Assembly: GCA_026225395.1 (NCBI GenBank) | Contig: JAMFSR010000009.1 | Span: 1 to 64,000 of the forward strand | Length of the DNA: 64,000 nucleotides | Origin: Granulicella sapmiensis | GTDB lineage: Bacteria; Acidobacteriota; Terriglobia; Terriglobales; Acidobacteriaceae | Direction: 5' to 3' | In this document: positions 1 through 6,480 of the stretch, one piece after another | How positions within the stretch are numbered: the first letter of the stretch is position 1 | Layout of the letters: each line of letters starts with the position of its first letter | Position numbers and translations under genes: made by a program | Notes under the pieces: model-generated | Database searches by the model: none | What the model saw: the letters and a program-made list of their open reading frames with translations, nothing else | What the model was told of the DNA's origin: nothing

Positions 1-1832
1 CCGCACTCAAGACCGCCGATTCCGGTTACCTGACCCGCCGTCTCGTCGACGTCGCGCAGGACGTCATCATCAGCGAGCACGATTGCGGCACCGTGGAAGG
101 CATCTACGTGATGCCCATCATCGAAGGCGGCGAGACCATCGAACCGTTGCGCGACCGCATCATCGGCCGCGTCACGCTGGAGAAGTTGAAGGACTACGAA
201 GGCAAAACCATCGTCGAAATCAACCAGGAAATCGACGAGGACAAGGCTTCCGCAGTTCAGGCAGCGGGCATCGAGCGCGTCAAGATTCGCTCCGTCCTCA
301 CCTGCGAGTCCAAGCGCGGCGTCTGCATCCTCTGCTACGGCCGTAACCTCGGCTCCGGCAAGATGGTGGAGATGGGCGAAGCCGTCGGCGTCATCGCGGC
401 GCAGTCCATCGGCGAGCCTGGTACACAGCTCACCATGCGTACCTTCCACGTAGGTGGAACCGCATCGCGCTCCACCGACGCCTCGCATCTCGAAGCCAAG
501 AACGCCGGCAAGGTTCACTTCATCAACCTGGTAACGGTCCGCTCCAAGGACGGAGGCCTCGTGGCCTTCAACCGCTCGGGCTCGATCGCTATCATCGATG
601 AAAAGGGCCGTGAGAAGGAGCGTTACGCCATCGTCTACGGCGCAAAGCTCCGCGTCGAAGATGGTGACACCGTCAAGCTCGGCCAGACCATCGGCGAGTG
701 GGACCCCTACACGTTCTCGATCCTTACCGAGATCGCCGGCACCGTCCAGTTCAAGGACCTGCAGGAAGGCGTCACGCTCAACGAGGAAATCGACGAAGTC
801 ACCGGCCTCTCGCGTCTCGTCGTCGGCGATACTGCCGATGAAAAGCGCCAGCCGATGATCATCATCAAGTCAGCCAAGGGCAACAAGCGTTACTTGATGC
901 CGTCGCGTGCTCACCTTATGCTGCAGGACGGTGACGAAGTCACCCCCGGCGACATCCTCGCGAAGATCCCGCGTGAAACCACCCGTACCAAGGACATCAC
1001 CGGCGGTCTGCCGCGCGTCGTGGAACTCTTCGAAGCGCGTAAGCCCCGCGATCCCGCGATCATCTCCAAGATCGATGGTGTCGTTCGCTTCGGCGATGTA
1101 GCCAAGGGTCAGCGCAAGGTCTACGTCACGGCGGACAACGGTCAGGAAGAAGAGTACTCGGTGCCTCGCGGTGTCTACGTCAACGTGCAGGAAGGCGAAC
1201 GCCTCCGTGCCGGTGATGCCCTCATCGACGGCCCCCGCAACCCCCATGACATTCTCGAAGTCCTGGGCGAGCGTGAGCTGCAGATGTACCTCGTCGACCA
1301 GATCCAGGAGGTCTATCGTTTGCAGGGCGTGTCCATCTCGGACAAGCACATCGAAACGATCGTCCGCCAGATGCTGCGCTGGGTCAAGATCGAAGAAGTT
1401 GGCGACACCAACTTCCTGCTCGAGCAGCAGATCGATCGCTTCCGCTTCAACGCTGAGAACCAGCGCGTGCTGATCGAAGGTGGCCGTCCGGCCATCGGCC
1501 GTCCGCTCCTGCTGGGTATCACCAAAGCGTCGCTCTCGACCGACAGCTTCATCTCGGCCGCCAGCTTCCAGGAGACCACGCGCGTCCTTACCGAAGCCTC
1601 GATCAACGGCTCGGTAGACACGCTCCGCGGCCTCAAGGAAAACGTCATCGTCGGCCGCTTGATCCCCGCCGGAACCGGAATGGCCTACTACCGCAACGTC
1701 CAGCTCTCACCCGAGCTGGAAGAAGCAGCCGCCCAGGTCCAGCAGGAAGTCACCGCAGCCATCGAAGCCGAAGAACGCGAGCTCGAACAGATGCGCATGG
1801 AAGGCGAACAGGAAGAACTGGCCGCCGAATAA
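1..1832 (+). CDS. rpoC: RNA polymerase beta' subunit, C-terminal part (5' end outside window)
   Basis: This is the catalytic beta' subunit of RNA polymerase. The frame is open from base 3, so the gene begins upstream of the window; the internal GTG at 93 is not a start. The visible 609 residues begin in the stretch [15 protein letters not shown], then show the C-terminal zinc site (Cys in EHDCGT, then [16 protein letters not shown]) and the trigger-loop region [18 protein letters not shown]. The jaw and C-terminal region follow, ending in a Glu-rich tail ([10 protein letters not shown] ... EELAAE). The stop is TAA at 1830-1832, followed by a strong terminator. The last ~90 bases and the terminator occur again twice downstream in decayed form. 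Confidence 0.98.
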   Translation, partial: ALKTADSGYLTRRLVDVAQDVIISEHDCGTVEGIYVMPIIEGGETIEPLRDRIIGRVTLEKLKDYEGKTIVEINQEIDEDKASAVQAAGIERVKIRSVLTCESKRGVCILCYGRNLGSGKMVEMGEAVGVIAAQSIGEPGTQLTMRTFHVGGTASRSTDASHLEAKNAGKVHFINLVTVRSKDGGLVAFNRSGSIAIIDEKGREKERYAIVYGAKLRVEDGDTVKLGQTIGEWDPYTFSILTEIAGTVQFKDLQEGVTLNEEIDEVTGLSRLVVGDTADEKRQPMIIIKSAKGNKRYLMPSRAHLMLQDGDEVTPGDILAKIPRETTRTKDITGGLPRVVELFEARKPRDPAIISKIDGVVRFGDVAKGQRKVYVTADNGQEEEYSVPRGVYVNVQEGERLRAGDALIDGPRNPHDILEVLGERELQMYLVDQIQEVYRLQGVSISDKHIETIVRQMLRWVKIEEVGDTNFLLEQQIDRFRFNAENQRVLIEGGRPAIGRPLLLGITKASLSTDSFISAASFQETTRVLTEASINGSVDTLRGLKENVIVGRLIPAGTGMAYYRNVQLSPELEEAAAQVQQEVTAAIEAEERELEQMRMEGEQEELAAE

Positions 1833-1854
1833 TCGCACCAACAACCATCAACAC

Positions 1855-1890
1855 AAAGGGCGGACTCGAATGAGTCCGCCCTTTGCTTTT
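1855..1890 (+). terminator. rpoC intrinsic terminator
   Basis: A perfect 13-bp stem (AAAGGGCGGACTC / GAGTCCGCCCTTT) with a GAAT loop is followed by GCTTTT. It lies 22 bp after the rpoC stop. Related hairpins end both downstream copies of the rpoC tail. Confidence 0.9.
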
Positions 1891-1927
1891 CTTGTTGTCG
1901 AATCTGCTTTCCGGTCTCGCTGATGAT

Positions 1928-1958
1928 TCCAGGTGTTGCAGCTAGTGCAACATCTGGA
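1928..1958. promoter_or_regulatory. Inverted repeat, probable operator of the TumE-like TA pair
   Basis: The arms TCCAGGTGTTGCA and TGCAACATCTGGA are reverse complements with a single mismatch, separated by GCTAG. The site lies 12 bp before the GTG start of the toxin-like gene. Autoregulation of TA operons through such dyads is usual, so the HTH antitoxin at 2297 is the likely binder (inference). Confidence 0.7.
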
Positions 1959-1970
1959 TAAGATGAAGTT

Positions 1971-2300
1971 GTGGCGAAGAAGATAACCAAAAAGCCGCGT
2001 CCCAAATTGCGTAAGGCGACCGACGACGCAATGACGATCCGGTCGGCGTCTGGCAAGACAGGGCAGATTCGCGAAGAAGTCTGGGTCAACTCGAAGGGCG
2101 AGGTCGTCAGGTACAACCTCGCATACATCAATTTCAGCCTTTGCCAAGCCGATAACGGGCGAGTTCTCGGATACGACAACGCTCATGGCTTCCACGAACG
2201 TCATTCCTGCGGGGTTGCTGAGAAGGTAGGTTTCACAACCTATGAAGCCAAGGCAAATGAGTTTTACGAAGAAGTAGCCAGGGTGAAGGAGAAGTCATGA
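1971..2300 (+). CDS. TumE-family (DUF6516-like) toxin of a TA pair
   Basis: This 109-residue protein starts at GTG. Its central motif RVLGYDNAHGFHERH matches the conserved core of the DUF6516/TumE toxin family (usually about 100-120 residues, paired with a small HTH protein). The N-terminus is basic (KKITKKPRPK). Its stop overlaps the start of the next gene (ATGA at 2297-2300), so the two are translationally coupled. It sits just after the rpoC terminator and a 31-bp operator-like dyad. The molecular target of this family is not apparent from the sequence. Family assignment rests on my recognition of the motif. Confidence 0.7.
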   Translation: MAKKITKKPRPKLRKATDDAMTIRSASGKTGQIREEVWVNSKGEVVRYNLAYINFSLCQADNGRVLGYDNAHGFHERHSCGVAEKVGFTTYEAKANEFYEEVARVKEKS

Positions 2301-2671
2301 AAACGATCATCGCAGTGGACAGCTTCAAGGCTATGCGACAGCGTTCCCTGGAGCGCGCATCGAGATTCGATAAGAAAGAACACGTCGAATCCGAGCGCCG
2401 CATCTTCTTCGAGCACCCCGAAGATATGGCGTCGTTCCTCACCGGCCGCCGCCTCGAAGTACTTCGCGCCGCGATGAAGCAGCCGCGCTCCATCACCGAG
2501 CTCGCCATCGCTCTCAAGCGCAATCGTCCGGCTATCTCCCGAGACGTGCGCGCCCTCAGCGAAGTTGGCTTGATCCAGCTCAACAAACAGATCAACCCCG
2601 GTCACGGCCAGGTACAAATTGTGAGAGCGACGGCGAAAAGCTTTGATTTTCGCTATCAACTGACTGCATGA
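2297..2671 (+). CDS. HTH antitoxin / DNA-binding partner of the TumE-like toxin
   Basis: This 124-residue protein has a winged-helix domain in its second half (RSITELAIALKRNRPAISRD, then VRALSEVGLIQL), of the MarR/HVO_A0114-like type found as partner of TumE-family proteins. Residues 20-50 are charged and probably helical. It overlaps the upstream toxin gene by four bases. It probably binds the dyad at 1928-1958 and neutralises the toxin (inference from context). The first duplicated rpoC tail begins 23 bp after its stop. Confidence 0.7.
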   Translation: MKTIIAVDSFKAMRQRSLERASRFDKKEHVESERRIFFEHPEDMASFLTGRRLEVLRAAMKQPRSITELAIALKRNRPAISRDVRALSEVGLIQLNKQINPGHGQVQIVRATAKSFDFRYQLTA

Positions 2672-2694
2672 TCATCCATCTTCGTACCGAGGCT

Positions 2695-2821
2695 CCGCAG
2701 CCATCGAAGCCGAAGAACGCGAGCTCGAACAGAGCGCATGGAAGGCGAACAGGAAGAACTAGCCGCCGAGTAAGCGCACTTACAACCGCAAACAAAGGGG
2801 AGCCCACAAGGCTCCCCTTTT
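2695..2821 (+). repeat. Second (relic) copy of the rpoC 3' end plus terminator
   Basis: From CCGCAGCCATCGAAG onward this matches rpoC 1755-1832 almost base for base, with one deleted T (frameshift), two substitutions and the stop TAG/TAA region kept (GAGTAA). It continues into a GCGCA..ACAACC spacer like that after rpoC and ends in a terminator. There is no upstream rpoC body, so it is not a gene. It separates the first TA pair from the second. Confidence 0.9.
2794..2821 (+). terminator. Terminator of the second rpoC-tail copy
   Basis: The stem AAAGGGGAGCC / GGCTCCCCTTT has loop CACAA and a trailing T. The stem keeps perfect pairing although its sequence differs from the rpoC terminator, as expected if the structure was maintained or exchanged. 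Confidence 0.8.
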
Positions 2822-2839
2822 GTCTGCTCCATTTCTTTC

Positions 2840-2937
2840 CATTCCGCAGCGCAGCGGAGGAATCTGCCTTTGCACTTGCTTTTGCACTTGCACTTGCCTT
2901 TCTTCGCCTTCCATTCCGAGCAACGCGAGGAACCTGC
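2840..2937. repeat. Two related short intergenic repeats
   Basis: CATTCCGCAGCGCAGCGGAG (from 2840) and CATTCCGAGCAACGCGAGG (from 2912) are followed by GAAYCTGC in both. They resemble the dispersed CATTCCG..GCGAGGAA..CTGC intergenic repeats that I associate with soil bacteria. Between them lie irregular TTTGCACTTGC iterations (2870-2898). There is no coding evidence. Confidence 0.4.
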
Positions 2938-3010
2938 TTCCTCCCGTTCTTGCCGTTGCTTCTGGTGCTATAACCGCCCCAAAACACTTCGAGCCGCCTT
3001 GACTCCACGC

Positions 3011-3036
3011 ATGGACAACGTATATACGTTGTCCAT
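3011..3036. promoter_or_regulatory. 26-bp perfect palindrome at the brnT start, probable operator
   Basis: The half-site ATGGACAACGTAT is followed without a spacer by its exact reverse complement. The second half overlaps the likely brnT start ATG at 3035, so a bound repressor would cover the translation start. It is probably the operator for the CopG-type antitoxin encoded downstream (inference from BrnTA autoregulation). Confidence 0.75.
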
Positions 3037-3333
3037 GGACGTTCTCTACCGCTACGCAGGGCTGGAGTTCGTCTGGGACGTCCACAAAGCGGCGTCGAAC
3101 ATCACCAAGCACGCATCCGTTTTGAACAGGCCTGCGAAGTGTTTCTCGACCCATTGGCACGCGTTCTCGACGCCGGCATCGACGAAGAAGCCCGCGACGC
3201 GCTCCTTGGCGAGTCGGAGAAGGGAAGCCTCCTCTTCGTCGTCCACATCGAGCGCGAAGCCGAAGCCATCCGCATCATCTCGGCCCGTCCGGCAACGGCC
3301 CAGGAGAAAAAAGACTATGAAGACTATGCGTGA
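3035..3333 (+). pseudogene. brnT: BrnT-like toxin, frameshifted
   Basis: The first part (LEFVWDVHKAASNITKH) has the BrnT signature of a W-D-x-x-K-A-x-x-N-x-x-K-H segment. The frame then breaks near 3113. One base lower the frame continues as IRFEQACEVFLDPLARV and on to the normal C-terminal part (GSLLFVVHIER, then RIISARPATAQEKKDYE), ending at 3333. Restoring one G would give KHGIRFEQA, the usual family sequence. BrnT is a ribonuclease toxin with a RelE-like fold. As written, the toxin is inactivated; a sequencing error is the alternative. It overlaps the antitoxin gene at its end. Confidence 0.8.
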
Positions 3334-3613
3334 TCGCCTCAAGGTCCGCCTCCAGCGCGACCGCCCCATGACCACCATCAGCCTCCGCATGCCGGAGGAC
3401 GTCATCGGCGACCTCAAAGAGATCGCCCCCATGCTCGGCTTCACCGGCTACCAGCCGCTCATGCGTTCCTACATCGGCCACGGCCTCCGTAAAGACCTCC
3501 AACGCCTCGAAGGCTCCCAGGTAGAAGCCCTAACCGCCAGCCTCCGCAAACAAGGCGTACCCGACGAACAAATCTCCATCGCCATAGCCGAGGCAGGGCT
3601 GAAGACCGCATAG
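3317..3613 (+). CDS. CopG/BrnA-type ribbon-helix-helix antitoxin
   Basis: This protein of about 98 residues has a ribbon-helix-helix core, MTTISLRMPEDVIGDLKEIA, followed by GFTGYQPLMRSYIGHGLR, typical of CopG-type antitoxins paired with BrnT. It starts at ATG 3317 (GGAG 11 bp upstream) or ATG 3326, overlapping the end of the broken toxin. A long open frame begins far upstream but crosses the toxin region in the wrong frame. It probably represses through the palindrome at 3011-3036. With the toxin broken it would be an orphan antitoxin. Its stop (TAG 3611-3613) touches the first base of the third rpoC-tail copy. Confidence 0.75.
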   Translation: MKTMRDRLKVRLQRDRPMTTISLRMPEDVIGDLKEIAPMLGFTGYQPLMRSYIGHGLRKDLQRLEGSQVEALTASLRKQGVPDEQISIAIAEAGLKTA

Positions 3614-3754
3614 CAGGAAGTCACCGCAGCCATCGAAGCGAAGCACGAGAACCCGAACAGCGGCGCATGGAAGGCGAACAGGAAGAGTTGGCCGCCGAAC
3701 AAGCGCAATTACAACCAGCAACAAGAAAGGCGGACTCGAAGAGTGCGCCCTTTT
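3612..3754 (+). repeat. Third (older) relic copy of the rpoC 3' end plus terminator
   Basis: AGCAGGAAGTCACCGCAGCC opens a match to rpoC 1741-1884. It has clearly more changes than the 2695 copy: a one-base deletion, roughly a dozen substitutions, and the stop TAA changed to CAA. The terminator remnant at 3726-3754 still shows AAAGGCGGACTC..GAGTGCGCCCTTTT with weakened pairing. It directly abuts the 3' end of the convergent TIR operon and may end transcripts from both sides. Confidence 0.88.
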
Positions 3755-3772
3755 GTCTTGCTCTGGCTTGTT

Positions 3773-4567
3773 TTAAATAACTCCGAAACGTTTAAGAAGG
3801 GCAAGTTGCTTCTGCAGCTTATCAGTGTCCAGGCTCGAATCCACATTGAAATTTACCGTTACTGCGGCCTTGCCCGAGCGAGCTTCTTGCTGTCGGTGCA
3901 TCTGCTCTGTGCCGTCCGTCGCAACACTAGAGTCGATGGAATTCGCTTCGGAGTCCTCGGCATCTTCTGCTTCCTCAAAATTCTGAGAAGATTCTTCAAG
4001 TGCCTCGTCGCCGACAACAATTTTGGTTTTCGGCACGGGCCCACTCAAGACCGTCACCGAATCGCCATTTTCCGTGCCAAGTCCAGCATCCAAGAGAGAC
4101 TTCGTAAATAATTCAACGCAATCATCTGCATTGTCTAAATGAACCTTGGCGGCTAAAACTTGCTGGCGAATTTTAGATTTAGAAATTGTGTCATTACGAA
4201 AGGTTTCATAAAGCAACTTGAATACGCGAACGTTTTCAAACGCTCGAACGAGCAATTCTTGGCGCTCATCTTTTGGCGCGGCAATAACATCTTTGGCGAG
4301 TTGTGTTGCCTGATAGGCATCTGTGTCCCCTTCAAGCAAACCGAATTGGATGAGGGCCGAAGCCTTTACTTTCCCAGGAGTACTAAGTGAACCGAAGACG
4401 CCAGGCAAAATGATGTTGCTTGGCTGGGGACCATTGTGGGTCTTTCCGACGAGTTTCGTCGCATAGTCGATTGCGGGACCCAAAGAGAGACGAGGGTATC
4501 TAGTACCACCTTTGGAACCCCCTTTCGGCATGACTTTCTTTGTTGTGATAGCTGCAGCGTCCGCCAT
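3773..4567 (-). CDS. Unknown protein, second gene of the TIR operon
   Basis: I do not recognise this 264-residue protein with certainty. Residues ~15-160 (PRLSLGPAIDYATKLV, then SLSTPGKVKASALIQFGLLEG) look like winged-helix modules of the DUF5343 kind. An acidic stretch (~190-215, EEAEDAEDSEAN) and a terminal hydrophobic helix (KLQKQLALLKRFGVI) follow. Its start ATG lies inside the 3' part of the TIR gene on the same strand, a 202-bp overlap in a different frame. The base composition is more A/T-rich than the surroundings, suggesting recent acquisition. A role as partner or sensor of the TIR protein is inference from the operon only. Confidence 0.7.
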   Translation of the reverse strand: MADAAAITTKKVMPKGGSKGGTRYPRLSLGPAIDYATKLVGKTHNGPQPSNIILPGVFGSLSTPGKVKASALIQFGLLEGDTDAYQATQLAKDVIAAPKDERQELLVRAFENVRVFKLLYETFRNDTISKSKIRQQVLAAKVHLDNADDCVELFTKSLLDAGLGTENGDSVTVLSGPVPKTKIVVGDEALEESSQNFEEAEDAEDSEANSIDSSVATDGTEQMHRQQEARSGKAAVTVNFNVDSSLDTDKLQKQLALLKRFGVI

Positions 4568-5499
4568 TTGTCACCGACCACCGAATGCGAATTCATAGAT
4601 GCGATTAAGTCATCAAGGCCATTAGCATAAGAACCAGAAAAATCAGCATATCTTTTGTCAGCAATGCTCGATGGGAGCGCCGTGCCGTCGAGTTTCAAAG
4701 GTAAAACTGTAACGCGTCGTCTTTCAATTTCTCCGACGAGCGCGTTGTTCAACTCTTTTTTTACCCATTCGGAATTAGCAGAGTGTTCGCTAGAAACCAA
4801 CAGGAAAAAGTCGGATTCAGCGAGACCTTGCGCCACCTTTTCAGGAATTGAATCGCCAACCCGAATGCGTTGCTCATCAAGCCAAACTTGCACTCCGTTC
4901 TTGACCAGATCGGAAGCGAGTTGTCGAACGAACGGCTTATCTTTAGAACTATGCGAGATGAATGCTACGCGTTTATCAGCATCGGTACTGTGCCGTGCCA
5001 GTTTAGCGTCAACTGCGTCCTGAACAAGAGCTTCCATGCGAACCGCGAGATCGAGAGCTCCGAAAGTGCTGGCAATTCTGATCAATGGTGCTACCGCTGA
5101 CGGATCATAAGTAGCGTCTGAGGTGACGGTAGAAGCTTTTCTCGTAGCAATTTCCAGACTGTTACCGAGAGTCATGAACTGCCGTAATGTCACCACCAGC
5201 GGCAGCTTTAGGAGAGCCTCTTTTATCACAGCCTGCTTTTGGTCCTTAGTGCCTTTATATGGGTATGCACATGTGAGCACATATGAATGCTCATCAACAG
5301 TCGCAACAAGTCCGATTAGTCGAGCATTCTTCAGGATCTTTCCGGCCGTGCGGGGATCGACTCCTGCAAATTGAGCAATGTTCTTGCTAGTGGGGATATC
5401 GAGCCACGCTACAGCGTCAAGAACTTCGAAGATAGACTCGACCTTTACCGACTCAAAACGCTCAGCGGTTTTCTTTTGGGACGGCTTCTTTGTTGGCAT
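4366..5499 (-). CDS. TIR-domain protein, candidate defence effector
   Basis: This is a 377-residue ORF. Residues ~20-75 look like a winged helix (IPTSKNIAQFAGVDPRTAGK). Residues 177-300 form a TIR domain: VAFISHSSKDKPFVRQLA, then VWLDEQRIRVGDSIPEKV, then SEWVKKEL. The Glu of WVKKEL (E249) fits the catalytic Glu of TIR NAD-hydrolases. Many bacterial TIR proteins act in anti-phage defence by depleting NAD+; that role here is inference. Residues after ~315 (RKSCRKGVPK...) look like out-of-frame translation of the next gene, so the true or ancestral C-terminus may be near 310, with a frameshift or fusion possible. The first gene of a two-gene, A/T-rich operon. Confidence 0.85.
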   Translation of the reverse strand: MPTKKPSQKKTAERFESVKVESIFEVLDAVAWLDIPTSKNIAQFAGVDPRTAGKILKNARLIGLVATVDEHSYVLTCAYPYKGTKDQKQAVIKEALLKLPLVVTLRQFMTLGNSLEIATRKASTVTSDATYDPSAVAPLIRIASTFGALDLAVRMEALVQDAVDAKLARHSTDADKRVAFISHSSKDKPFVRQLASDLVKNGVQVWLDEQRIRVGDSIPEKVAQGLAESDFFLLVSSEHSANSEWVKKELNNALVGEIERRRVTVLPLKLDGTALPSSIADKRYADFSGSYANGLDDLIASMNSHSVVGDKWRTLQLSQQRKSCRKGVPKVVLDTLVSLWVPQSTMRRNSSERPTMVPSQATSFCLASSVHLVLLGK

Positions 5500-5535
5500 A
5501 TTGTTTTTCGAGACTGATGGAATTTTCGCCTAACT

Positions 5536-5554
5536 TTTGTCGGCTGTCGACAAA
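5536..5554. promoter_or_regulatory. Dyad upstream of the TIR operon
   Basis: TTTGTCG and CGACAAA flank GCTGT, 37-55 bp upstream of the TIR start. Outer TAAC (5531) and GTTA (5561) also pair. A candidate operator, with no identified binder; it lies between the TIR gene and the divergent Phd/VapC unit. Confidence 0.45.
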
Positions 5555-5580
5555 TATTACGTTAGACATGCAAAATGACC

Positions 5581-5628
5581 GGGTGCTCGCTGCGCCATCC
5601 AGACGCGCACTTTACGGATGGTGGAGTG
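5581..5628 (+). repeat. Left copy of a repeat flanking the Phd/VapC pair
   Basis: GGGTGCTCG...GCGCACTTTACGGATG..GAGTG resembles the sequence at 6347-6381. The 16-bp core differs at two positions (ACGGATG against GTGGATG), and GGTGC and GAGTG flank the core in both. Confidence 0.5.
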
Positions 5629-5682
5629 CATGGTGCCAATCTCACCATTGACCCACCCGCGCCCCGGGAATACCCTAAAACC

Positions 5683-5958
5683 ATGCAGGTTAACCTCCAA
5701 TACGCCGAAGAGCATCTAGCAGACCTCGGAGACGCCGTGGACGCTGGCCAGGAAGTTGAAATCTCCCGCCCGAACAAGCCTTCTCTGAAGCTTGTCGTTT
5801 CTCACGAGCCAGCCACAATCCAGGAAACCGGCCAACGCATTCTCGGCGCGGGTCGCGGAGAACTACGGGTACCATCTTGGGAGGAGTGGAAGGCGATGGA
5901 TAAAGAACTCGCCGACCAAATCAATAACTCCCCGCTATTTCCTTCTGATGAGCAGTGA
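5683..5958 (+). CDS. Phd/YefM-type antitoxin
   Basis: This 91-residue protein has the N-terminal Phd/YefM signature MQVNLQYAEEHLADLGDAVD, then GQEVEISRPNKPSLKLV, and an acidic C-terminal part (VPSWEEWKAMDKELADQ) that would wrap the toxin. The start at 5683 fits the family; the frame is open further upstream, but that extension runs through the flanking repeat and has no family match. The stop overlaps the GTG start of the VapC gene (GTGA at 5955-5958). Confidence 0.85.
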   Translation: MQVNLQYAEEHLADLGDAVDAGQEVEISRPNKPSLKLVVSHEPATIQETGQRILGAGRGELRVPSWEEWKAMDKELADQINNSPLFPSDEQ

Positions 5959-6344
5959 GACTTCTTCTCGATAGCCATACACTTCTTTGGGCGCTGTACG
6001 AACCCGAACGACTTCCTGAGACGGTTGCAATACTCGTGGCTGACAAAGCCAATGAGCTTTTCGTAAGTCATGCCACGGTCTTGGAAATCGTCAACAAAGC
6101 CTCAGTCCATCGGCTGCCGATGGCCGGTTCTTCCGTCCCTCGGATCATCGAACAAATCACAGCCTTCGGTGTGATTTTTCTTTCGCTGACCCTGACCGAT
6201 ATCACAAACGCCGCCGAGTTGCCGCATCATCACCAGGACCCAATCGATCGGCTCCTTATTGTGCAGGCCCAATCCCAAAACTTGCAGCTCGTCTCAAAAG
6301 ATCGCATTATTTCCCAATATGATGTGGCCGTCATTTGGCGATAG
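5955..6344 (+). CDS. vapC: VapC-type PIN-domain toxin
   Basis: This 129-residue PIN domain protein starts at GTG. The N-terminal Asp (MRLLLDSHTLLWAL), the Glu in HATVLEIVNKA, the Asp in HHQDPIDRLLIVQAQ and the late Asp (LVSKDRIISQYDV) are the acidic metal-binding residues of PIN ribonucleases. VapC toxins cleave RNA, often tRNA, and are held inactive by the cognate antitoxin; here that is the overlapping Phd-like gene. The pair is bracketed by the repeat copies at 5581 and 6347. Confidence 0.9.
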   Translation: MRLLLDSHTLLWALYEPERLPETVAILVADKANELFVSHATVLEIVNKASVHRLPMAGSSVPRIIEQITAFGVIFLSLTLTDITNAAELPHHHQDPIDRLLIVQAQSQNLQLVSKDRIISQYDVAVIWR

Positions 6345-6346
6345 CC

Positions 6347-6381
6347 GGTGCCCATTCATAGGCGCACTTTGTGGATGAGTG
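6347..6381 (+). repeat. Right copy of the repeat flanking Phd/VapC
   Basis: GGTGCCCATTCATA then GCGCACTTTGTGGATGAGTG. It begins three bases after the VapC stop. See the left copy at 5581-5628. Confidence 0.5.
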
Positions 6382-6480
6382 AAAAGGACGGAAGACCACT
6401 TCGCCCAAAAAACCACCCCACGTAACCTCCGCCCCGCCAAACTCCCACCAATCTCGTTGAACATCCCCGGCGGAGGCCCC

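Noticed and set aside
93..1832. rpoC starting at GTG 93
   Set aside because: The reading frame and RpoC motifs continue to the left window edge.
2870..3613. Single 247-residue protein on the plus strand
   Set aside because: It joins non-coding repeats, half of brnT and the antitoxin only because of the frameshift; motifs show two separate genes.
5575..5682. N-terminal extension of the Phd antitoxin
   Set aside because: It translates the flanking repeat and has no family match; the Phd motif starts at 5683.
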